From: Leuctra nigra
Lineage: Eukaryota; Arthropoda; Insecta; Plecoptera; Leuctridae
Direction: 5' to 3'
NCBI GenBank assembly: GCA_934045905.1
Contig: OW203765.1
Location: forward strand, 18,601,409 to 18,665,408
Length of the DNA: 64,000 nt
The notes under the pieces were generated by a model. That model saw nothing but the letters and a program-made list of their open reading frames with translations. It was not told where the DNA came from and ran no database searches. Of this stretch, positions 1 to 20,300 are shown piece after piece; position 1 is the stretch's first letter, and every line of letters starts with the position of its first letter. The position numbers and the translations under genes are program-made.

Positions 1-477
1 GTTCGAAATTTAAAAAAATTAACGCAATTTCAATTGTCAAGCCCATGTAAACTTATGGATTCGTTCACAACGAAATTTTGTAAATTAACGTACGCCAATT
101 TCACCTCAAAGTAGACCTACTTTCAACTGTTAAGTGGAGGAAGAGGCGCATGCGCACGGACACTTCTCTCACCTCGAAATCACAGCTGATCGCGCTGGAC
201 GGCGCCATCTTGTTTTACGTGTGTGTTATGTTTCTTAATACCCTGTTTACACTGAGAATTCGATCATGATCCAGTTCAATTACAATCGAAATCAAAATGG
301 AGGCAAGATTCAAGTTAAACTTTATACCTAATGCTTGTTACATGCAAATTAGAGCATGCATTTGTAGGTTTTCGTTTTTAAAATTCATGATTACTTTTGT
401 TTGACCTTGAGTTCGATCATGATTCAAATTTCGATTGCATTCTTACAACTCAATCGAGATTTGTATCATGATCGAGT

Positions 478-560
478 TCGATCGAGTTTCATGATCATGA
501 TCATGATCAGTTTCATGATCGTGATCATGATCAGTTTCATGATCGTGATCATGATCGAGT
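478..560. repeat. Palindromic minisatellite built on ATGATCGTGATCATGATC
   Basis: Tandem copies of a roughly 22-24-bp unit containing the palindromes CATGATCATG and GATCATGATC, separated by AGTTTC. Degenerate single copies extend over about 265-480 and 745-812. The His/Asp-repeat reading frames on the minus strand here come from this DNA repeat and are not genes. Confidence 0.7.
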
Positions 561-565
561 TTCGA

Positions 566-748
566 GTTCCACATGGTGGAAGGAATTTGTGGAACAATTA
601 GAAGTGGAAGAAGAAGAGGAGGAAGAAGAGGAGGAAACGCCAGGCGTGGCCAGCCGGTTTCCAGGAGTCCTGCGGCCCTAGTGTTGGTGGGAATACCCAC
701 CCCCTGACCCATTAAATTGGAACCAGGGATAGATTATTATTATTATCG
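566..748 (+). mobile_element. 5'-truncated LINE 3' end
   Basis: The sequence encodes the tail ..WWKEFVEQLEVEEE.. and ends in a TTA microsatellite. It is nearly identical to the reverse complement of 5664-5850, so both belong to one LINE family related to the long copy at 18.2-20.6 kb. Only the last 60 or so codons and the 3' UTR remain. It was inserted in the palindromic minisatellite. Confidence 0.7.
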
Positions 749-1587
749 AGTTCGATTGAGTTCAGTTCACACACATTTTCGATTGCAATCGAGATTTTGG
801 ATCATGATCGAATCCTCCCTGTGAACAGGGTATAAGTGGTTGTAAACAAAAGTGGAATTGCGTTAATTTTGCAACGTAGATTTTTCGAACGTTAAGTTGT
901 TGTAAATGCGGCTTACTAGTTCAATGTGATTTTGAACTAATTGATGATAGGCCGAAAATACCATTTGGATCTCTAGAGTAAAAGTGTTTGGTCAGCTCCT
1001 CAGCTGTTTTATAGTACAGTTCAAGGCATTCTAATGCTATATTGTGGGTGTGAGAGTGTCATACACTAGGGTGACGGAACCAGTGCGCGGACACTTAAGA
1101 GCAACTCCTCACTTCAACATACTAGGGATTTTACCTGTTTGATGGTAGAGTCAAAACTTTTGAATCAGTTTGAACCTCTAACCTTGTTCATTTGAACTCA
1201 GTTGGACTCCATTTGAACTGATATTTTAAGAGAAATTGTATAGGATACCTTCCAACAATGAAAATACATCTTATTATTTCTTAATTCCAATCATTTGAAA
1301 TCAGACTGTCCGTCTAGTATCCGCTCACTTGTACCGGCACCCTCTACCTACGACTTGGCTGAGTGGAGCGACACCCAAGTAGACTATAATATGTGTTTTG
1401 CAAGAGTCTCCAGAAGAACTGAGGTTTAAATATAATATATTGTGTGATGCCTTTGTGTGACTTTTTCTCTTGAACGATCAAAAGGTCAAACATGAATGAC
1501 ACCTTAAACATGGAATAAAGATGGAATCACTTAAAGAAGATAAAAAGAAGTGTAAAATGTCAAACATCACTAAGTGAATGATTGTGA

Positions 1588-12329
<10,742 letters not shown>

Positions 12330-14644
12330 TCCGGCTCGTAGTCCCCTCGGGCATCCGCACGCACTCGGGTCTCGGCGGCTAGCGGCTGACCAGGTTTCAT
12401 GGGAATGAAAGATTAAATAGGCTGGTTCCTGGAATACAAAATAGGAACATAAAATATACAGGAAATCATAGTAATGTCAGCAATCATTCCTAGTTTATTG
12501 TTTTTTTGTTTTTAATTTAGATTTATGTGATCTGCATAGCCTTGTCTTCATTCCCATGGAACTGTTCATTCCCAACTGCCGATCATTTCTGTCAGCTCCG
12601 TTATCAAACCGTTTAAGTTGTCTTCTCTCAACTAGAAATATAGTTATTTTCAGTGCAATTCAATTACTTTTCTACTTTGTGATAGATGCGGTGGGTATTG
12701 CCTTCTTTCAAGAAGCCGTTATATGGGCATTGGATTTTTGCAGAGGTATTTGCTAAACTAGTACGTTTTGTTCACCTAGATAATGTTGAGATTCTCTTAA
12801 TTTATCTTTTTCTATTACAATATTTGGGAAGTTCCACTCTTTGTGTTTCTTTAAATTGTTGCAGTCGTTGGTCGGTCACCTCCTCTGCAGATACTCGCTG
12901 TATTATCATTCATTTTTATATTTCATTCCTAACAAACATTTACGAAGGTACAAAGTTCTGGTTTCGGACAAATATCGCTAATTAAACTGCTTTACGAACT
13001 TAACAAAACTCAAAAGTACAATTCTTATGCCTCAGTAGCACCGATCGTTAACACATTTATATAAATACATACATGATGTTGTTGTTGACTGAATGCCAAT
13101 GTTAGGTTACTCAGAATATTTCTACACTATAAAAGCCATTGTTTAGGGTAGGTAGGCAATATCTAGTTGTTTGACACCAATCTAAAACAATGACAAAATA
13201 AATAATAAAGTGTATAAATTAGGTAACAATTGATGGGTGTAAAAGTTTACCGTGTCTAAAAATTGTGCATAATTAGTTCATAAGTAGAATTATATAATAG
13301 AATACGACGTTATTATTTTGCCCTTTCTGTGATTTGGTGCATTGTTCATAAACATGTAGGTAGGTAGATAGCATAGGATATTTTTTTCGGAAGCTTCTGT
13401 ATGTAGGTGCTTGTATGTTTAAATACCTATTTTTGATTTATCAAGGCAAGTTTTAAAAGTCAATGAACTAATAGTAGATGTTACTATGATGTATAGACTC
13501 CAAGCTATTGCGTAGGGAAGTCCCATTATTTCAAACGTAGATGGTAAAATACAGTGTGTATGTGCGATATTAATGTAGAATGTACCTATATCAAAATGAC
13601 ACATTGATTGTATTTACTCTTACATAGTGCCCAAAGAAATAAGCTCGCAAAATGATCTAAGTACGTACTCTCCTTATTTTTGCTAAAGTTATAGGTTCTT
13701 GTCCAATTGACAAAAACTTTTATGTCTCGACTAGTTATATAGGTACCTAATTAATGGCAGGGCATCAAATGACTGTCTACTTGTACAGCTTCTGCACAAT
13801 TTGCAAAGTGAAATATTGTGAGTTTAGGTAGAATAAATTCAGGTTAATTGTTTCAGTGCCACAAATCAAAACCAAACATGATACTAGTGTTATTATTGGA
13901 TTTCATTGTACATATTCATAGAAAATTCTGCTCTTGTATAAAAAGCTAACATCCTAGATGCTTTTCTCTGCAAATATACATTACTAATTGAAAATGTTTG
14001 TATATAACTCATGTCTACTCGATTCCATGTTTCTATAAATTCTGTTGGGATGAAAAAGATTAGTACATATTGAATACATTCACCTTAATAATCTGTTCAC
14101 AAGTACGAGAAATAATGCTGGAACTATGTATGTTGTGAACATATCCCTTCACTTTCACAATTTGCAGAAATTGTTACATGAGTCTTTTTCCAACTTTTGA
14201 GTTTGGGTAAATAATTATGGGGAAATGTAGGTAGCTATTTCTTGGGACCTTCATATAAATAATAATTATCTTTCTCCCGGTTCCAAGAATTGGGTCATAT
14301 GATTTGGAAAATGTATTACATATTGCCATCCATCATAAAATTAACTTAATAATTTTGCTTATCAATATTTTCACCAAGGACGGCTTCACAAAGCAGGTTT
14401 AGCTCGGATTAGCTAACCTCCCATAAGAAATAACATTGGTAACAACACCATCAAAATGTTTCGTGAATGACCCCTTAGGTATGCCGAAGAATTTGGATTT
14501 CAAATTTTAGCGGGTTATTATTTTGATTTATTTTTTGATTGGTTCAACTGATTCTGTTCTAGTACCCATGTGCCGATGACAACTTCACTCTCTTCTAGTT
14601 TTTCTTCCCTTCCCTGCGTGCATGTGTCATATTGTGTTATTGTC
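12330..14644. other. FoxK 3' UTR and FoxK-RRS1 intergenic region
   Basis: No coding frame with support. It probably contains the FoxK 3' UTR, with possible poly(A) signals around 13196-13213 (overlapping AATAAA). 14255-14300 matches the 3' end of the LINE at 18.2 kb (CTCCCGGTTCCAAGA). The rest is AT-rich sequence with short TAGG/CCTA repeats. Confidence 0.5.
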
Positions 14645-17161
14645 ATGGATATAGTTGCTGAAGTTTTGTTAAAAGCGGCCAAAGATGCAGAAAAGTTTAA
14701 AACTACAGAGGTGGAGAAGCATTTGGAGTTAGAATTAGATCTTGGAACCCTTCTGGCCGAAGACATCAACCAAATTGACGTCAAGGAATTGAGGTTAGTT
14801 TATAACGTGTTCATGCTTGTTTCAAGGTCAACTTCCTTGTATTTGTAGTGCATGCATCTTATTAAATCATGTTAATAAGTATAATTTACTGGAAAGGTAA
14901 TGTCTAGCTCTTATCTCACTTGGTAGGTAGGTAGGTAGGCTACCTACAGCCTCATGCTCAAAACTAGGTACAGAGATAGGTAGGTAGTACCCAACGTCTA
15001 TACAATACTCTCTTATAAAGGTTGATCCGAACGAGGGATTTCAGTGTTCGGAAGTATTCGGCTTTTCCCACTTCGTGACGTCAACACAGCCGGCAACTGC
15101 TTGATAGTCTGTATGCGCTGGCATGTGATTTAGATAGAAATGTCCTACTCCATGACGTCACAGAGTAGGACAAAGCCGAATACTTCCGAGTACTGAAATC
15201 CCTCGATCGGTTCAACCTTTAGAAGAGAGTATTGTATAGACGTTGGGTAGTACCTACCTAGTTGCGTCCGTGGGCTAGGTAGGGTCAGTGTCCCAGTTCT
15301 CGGCACCCTTTAGCACAATTCAGCATAAACTAATTTATAAAACAACTGTTTGTGAAATGTCACAACTTTGCTGCATTCCATATGATAAATTAGATCTTGA
15401 AGATTCATTTCTTATTGGTCATTGCTAGCAGGGTGAGCTCAGAAAAGTTATTTTACAGATTAAATGAGCAAAAAACCACTTAGCCAAATTTCGTCCACTT
15501 GAGAAATTCAATGTTAAAGTGGTAAAGTATGGTTAATGGTTAATGGAGTATTCATGGTGGTCGAGATTAGGGACGTGGACGAGAACTGGGACACTGACCC
15601 TAGTCCATACTTGCAGACGCAACTCCTGCTAGGTACCTACTTACCTATCTGTATGACATTCAAAGCATTTGCGGACGCAAGTCCCCTTAGTTGTGTCGGT
15701 AACTCTTTTAGCATGAGGCTGCTAGGTAGGACCTATTATAAATTGTTCAATAATAATTGTGACATTTGTCTACAGGTTACATAAAGATGATTATCTTTTG
15801 AACCTTGCTCGTGACAACACACAACTTCTCTTCAACAAGGTATGGGACTTGCCGACAGAAAGAGTAGAAGAAGCTATACTCGCTAAACTTCCCAAGCCTT
15901 CATTTGTGTTGCCCAGAGAAAACCCAGTACCGAAGCCAAAACCTCTGACTAAATGGCAAAAGTTTGCTAAAGAAAAGAATATCACTAAGACCAAGAAGCC
16001 GAAACTTAACTATGATGAAGTTTTACAAAAGTGGGTACCGACACACGGTTACAAACGGGCTGCAGCTCAGAAACAGAAGGACTGGGCATTGGAGGTCCCC
16101 GTTAATTCTGATCCATATGAAGACCAGTTTAGTAAGAAAGCCGGAGCAAAACAAGAGAGAGTGGCCAAGAACGAGCTTCAACGACTCCGAAATTTGGCAG
16201 CGACGAAAAGCGTGAAAATTCCCAAGGCTGGACTTCCTCTCACCGACCACCTCGGACCGAAGCAGCTGAATACGGCGTTGACCGTTGCTAGAACGTCGAC
16301 AGCTTCTCTCGGCAAATTCCAAGAGAGGCTTCCGAAAGAGAAGGACGCGAAGAAGATTGGCAATCTGATCCCAAATAACAGGAAACGGAAGCAGGCTGTC
16401 CCACTACCCGCGCAAGAACGACAGGCAAACATGAACATGCTTGATGACATTCTGAGGAAGAAACCGAAGGTTGACTTGGAGAAGGCAGTGAACAGAGAGC
16501 TGTACCACAAAGAGCAAGAGTAAGGGCTTATTTATGCTTTATTGACTTATAATCACATCAGAAACAAAAGACTACTTAGTCCAGGAACATTCAGAAGTTG
16601 TATAACAACTACTGACAAATTTTACTACTAGATAGGTACTGCTAAGCAAATTAATTCATTAAATCTTGTTTACATGTGCCCCTAAACAGTGTTTGCATGT
16701 GCCACCCATGGCTGACGAGTTAGCATAGACTTCATCAAATGATGCCATAAAATATTTTTCAGCCAATCCGGTTCTTCTGAATACCGTTTTATCTTTTGTT
16801 GAGTCTAGGTACCTACATTGATTTGGCTTGGCTGACATGTTCTTCAATTTATAATACTACCTACTTGTGGGCGGTTACTACTAAATTTTAGAGTATAAAA
16901 TGCAAACTGTTAAACAAACTTCAATATGTTCATTCATTTGTTTCTTTTATCAGGAGATCAGAAGAGAAGAAGAATGCTAAGCCCAGGAAGGGTCGAGGAG
17001 GCAGTGGTAAGAAACGCAAGATGGGAATGAAAGGAACGGGAGCAGGCAAGCGAGTGTCGACGAAACCTGGCGGAGGTGCTAAACCCAGCGGGGGAGCTAA
17101 ACCCAGTGGCGGCAAGGGGAAGCGAGGTCCACGCGTAAACACAGGAAGAAAGAGGCGTTAA
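14645..17161 (+). CDS. RRS1: Ribosome biogenesis regulator RRS1
   Basis: Three exons: 14645-14793, 15776-16519 and 16954-17161. The phases fit (2/1, then 2/1) and give a 366-residue protein. The start is the ATG opening MDIVAEVLLKAAKDAEK. The body has the RRS1 blocks LARDNTQLLFNKVWDLPTER, VEEAILAKLP, PLTKWQKFAKEKNI, DQFSKKAGAKQERVAKNEL, RLRNLA and STASLGKFQERLPKEK. The C-terminus is Lys/Gly/Arg-rich (GKGKRGPRVNTGRKRR). Known role: nucleolar assembly factor that with RPF2 brings 5S RNP (5S rRNA, RPL5, RPL11) into pre-60S ribosomes. The first intron is occupied by foldback elements. The gene converges with the DUF4485 gene, whose stop codon is only 220 bp away. Confidence 0.96.
14979..15260. 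mobile_element. Foldback MITE in RRS1 intron 1
   Basis: Two arms of about 80 bp face each other: GTACCCAACGTCTATAC..GAAGTATTCGGCTTTT at the left and AAAGCCGAATACTTCC..GTATAGACGTTGGGTA at the right. Arm identity is high. Each arm or loop also holds a TGACGTCA-type palindrome. No coding frame. Confidence 0.8.
15261..15622. mobile_element. Second inverted-repeat element in RRS1 intron 1
   Basis: The left arm GTTGCGTCCGTGGGCTAGG.. and GGTCAGTGTCCCAGTTCTCG return inverted at 15581-15622 (CGAGAACTGGGACACTGACC..GACGCAAC). It abuts the foldback MITE directly. Confidence 0.65.
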
Positions 17162-17249
17162 TTCTGTATCACTGGTAAATACTGTATTTATATAATTTTG
17201 AAACAATTGATATGATGTTGGTACAATTGTTTGCCTAAATATCTCTATT

Positions 17250-17255
17250 AATAAA
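17250..17255 (+). terminator. Poly(A) signal of RRS1
   Basis: AATAAA 89 bp after the RRS1 stop codon, followed by a T/G-containing stretch. It lies within the 220 bp separating the RRS1 stop from the stop of the opposing DUF4485 gene, so the two 3' UTRs are likely to overlap or abut. Confidence 0.6.
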
Positions 17256-17380
17256 TGTGCTCACTCATAATTTTGAATTGATTATTGCTTAGTAAAAGAA
17301 GAAATGTAATGACTCGTTGTAAGGATGTATCTTGGGACATGGCTGATGTTCGATGACGCCACCCGTGGCACGCGGGACGT

Positions 17381-20300
17381 CTATCGCTTAGACCAGCGCT
17401 TGCCGGGGATGTCCCAGCCGTAGCACGGATCCTGGCTCACTGCCATGTAGATTATTGCACCTTTGCCAGGCAAGGGTTTTGCTGCGACGTAGGTCTTCCT
17501 GTCCGCTGACCAGTGGCTGATGTACTGCGGTAACTTCTCATCGTCGTCCATCACTAGTGCCGAGGGTTTCGGTTCTTCCTAATAACATGTAACATTTATC
17601 TTAACGTTGGCATCGTACGACATCCAAAGAGCTTAATTGTGTTTGTGAGGTGGGAGTTCCAAGTAGAACAGAATCTGAGAAAGTGTCAACCCTGCCCTGG
17701 CAGGGTAAGATTGGTAGGAAGATGTAGATTTGTAAAGAAGTAATGACAAAGTAAACCTTGAAAAGGGTACAAGACAAGAACAGTGAAACTTGAGACTTTC
17801 GATCAGGATCAAAATATGTAGGTACTGAGTAGCCACTGTGCACTGTGATTAGGTACTGTGTAGGTGGGTGATTCTCCCGAAACGTGCAAATCCTTGTCAC
17901 AAGCCAAAAAAATGGCTCAATGTTTTGTTTTTTTCCCCCATTTTTTGGCATATGATAGTTATTTACTTTGTTTATCTTTCTCATCATCAATATATTCAAA
18001 AAATTTATTTGGTCCATTCCTAAATAATCAAAATATACATTAAAAATCATTACCTACCAAGGTGTGTCCCACCACAGGTTTTTAGGACTTTACTATAATT
18101 TATTTACCAAATCTATGCCTTTTTTTAATTCTGAGATGTTGTGTATTGATGCAAATTCATAAGAGAATAAGAATATAATAATAATAATAATAATCTTCCT
18201 CCCGGTTCCAAGAGTTGGGTCGGGGGGTGGCGAGGCCACCATTTACTAGGGCCCGGACTCCTAAGCTAGCTGGCCAGGCTTGGCTCTTCCTCTTCGTTCT
18301 TCTTCTCTACCAGTTTTTTCCACTTCTTCCTGTCTTCCCACCACCTTCCTTCTTCCACTTCTTCCCACTTCTCCAGTCTCTCTTGTACATCTTCTGCTAC
18401 CAGCTCTCTCCACTTTTCCCTCGGTCTTCCCACTCTCCTTTTATCACTTCTCGCAGCTTCGAACTCCCGACGCGGTATTCTCTCCCTCTGCATTCTCTTC
18501 ATGTGGCCAAACCACCGTAGCCGCTCTCTCCCCATTTTAAATGCCAACCTCTCTACCTTCAAGTCTCCTCTAATCTTTTCACTCCTGATCTTGTCCATCT
18601 TAGTTACTCCTTGTATGCTTCGTAAAAACTTCATTTCTGCTGCCTGCAACTGGCTCTCCTCCTTTCCTCCGATCGCCCACGTTACGGAACCGTAGGTGAG
18701 TATTGGCAGGAAATAGCTTTTGAAAAGGAGTATCTTGCATTTCTGGGGGAACTGCTCATTCCAAAGAAGTTTCCTGACTAACTGGAAAAATGTGTTAGCC
18801 TGTTGCACTCTTGATGTTATCTCTCTTCCTATTTTTCCATCCTTAGTTAGCCAGCTCCCCAGATACTTAAACTCTCCTCTCTCCGCCAGTTCCAAGCCCC
18901 GTAGCCTGATCTTCACATTTCTTGTTGCCTTCCTCTCCATTACTAGTGTCTCACTCTTTTCCTGACTTATTCGCATACCGTATTCTTCAGTCATCTGGCT
19001 CCATCTATCAATCTTTTCTTGAACACATTCGCTGGTTTCTCCCCACACTACGATATCATCTGCATATACCAGTGTATTCGTCTCCTGGTCTTCGCTTGGT
19101 TCTACTTTTCTCAGCAGCTCGTCCATGACAATGACAAATAGTGTTGGGGAAAGAACGCTGCCCTGTCGAAGTCCTTCCTTCACCTCAAACCATCCTGTCT
19201 TCCCCTCCACTGTTTGTACACAGCTCTCGTTCTTCTCATATGTGCTCTTGATTCTCTCAATCAGACCCAATCCCACCCCCTTCCGCTTCAGACATTCCCA
19301 TACTTTCTTCCTTGGTAGGCGATCGTAGGCCTTTTCCAAGTCTAGAAAAACCATGTACAGTTTTTCTCCACTCTCCCACTTTCTCTCCATGACTTGTCGG
19401 ATAGTGAATATTGGATCAATGGTTGATCTACCTGGCCTGAACCCATATTGTTCCTCCCTGAGCTTTTCCTCTACTACTTCTTTCAGTCTAAATTCCACCA
19501 CTTTTTCGAATACTTTGGCACATTGACACATCAAAGTAATTCCCCTGTAGTTGCTGCACTTCTTCCTGTCACCCTTTTTGTAGATTGGTACAATCACTCC
19601 CTTTCTCCAATCGTCCGGTATGGTCCTCTGTTTCCATGCCGCACTCATTACTCGAAACAACCATCTTTTTCCTATTTCCCCAGCAGCTCTTACCATCTCC
19701 ACTGTTATCTCATCTATTCCGGGTGATCGACCATTCTTCATCTCGTTTAGCGCTTTCTCCACTTCTCCCTCTCTCAAAGCACACTTCTCCTCTTCCTCGT
19801 TCTCACTCTGTAGTATTCCACTACTTTCTGGTAGTGCCACTCCATCAACATTCAGTAGTTCCTTGAAGTACTCTTTCCACAGTGCCTGTACTTCTACTGG
19901 GTCATTGATCAATCCTCCGCAAGCATCCACCATGCATGCCTGTCCAACTTTTCTTGTCCTCTTTTCCTTTATTATGCCATAAAGCATCTTTTTATTGCCT
20001 TCAAAATCCGTTTCTAGTTTACCAGCAAGTTCTTCCATGGACTTCTTCTTTTCTTCTTCTACTGTCTCTCTTACTCGTATTTTCCACCTTCGGTATTCGG
20101 CCTTGTTGAGGGTAGATCTATCGGCCTCGTACGTTTGCCAGGCGGTTCTCTTCTGACGCACTGCTTCTCGGACTATTTCATTCCACCACGGTGTTTCCTT
20201 CTTCTTGCTTCTCCCACTTGATCGCCCACAAACTTCTTCTGCACTTTCCACAAATACCTTCTTAAATGTTTGCCATTCCTCTTCCACCTGTCCCACTTCC

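Larger units (their letters stand above)
239..832. mobile_element. TIR element with GATCATGATC-rich interior
   Basis: The left end TACCCTGTTTACAC followed by AATTCGATCATGATCC is matched inverted at the right end (GGATCATGATCGAATCC then GTGAACAGGGTA). The flanks share TAA (236-238 and 833-835), which would fit a 3-bp PIF/Harbinger-type target duplication, but that is weak. There is no transposase. The interior is a palindromic minisatellite plus an inserted LINE 3' end. Non-autonomous. Confidence 0.5.
1..893. repeat. Outer inverted-repeat pair (foldback element, cut by window start)
   Basis: Bases 1-31 (TTCGAAATTT.. then TTAACGCAATTTC) reappear inverted at about 845-893 (GGAATTGCGTTAA.. then TTTTTCGAAC). 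The arms are imperfect. They enclose another terminal-repeat element and a palindromic minisatellite. This looks like a non-autonomous foldback DNA element in the FoxK intron upstream of the first exon seen here. The family is not recognised, and the left end may lie outside the window. Confidence 0.45.

Noticed and set aside
478..560. Short regular palindromic repeats resembling a CRISPR array
   Set aside because: Units are contiguous with no unique spacers, in a eukaryotic genome; this is a minisatellite.
443..712. 89-codon minus-strand frame with HDHDHE repeats
   Set aside because: It is the translation of the GATCATGATC minisatellite joined to a LINE end; no gene evidence.
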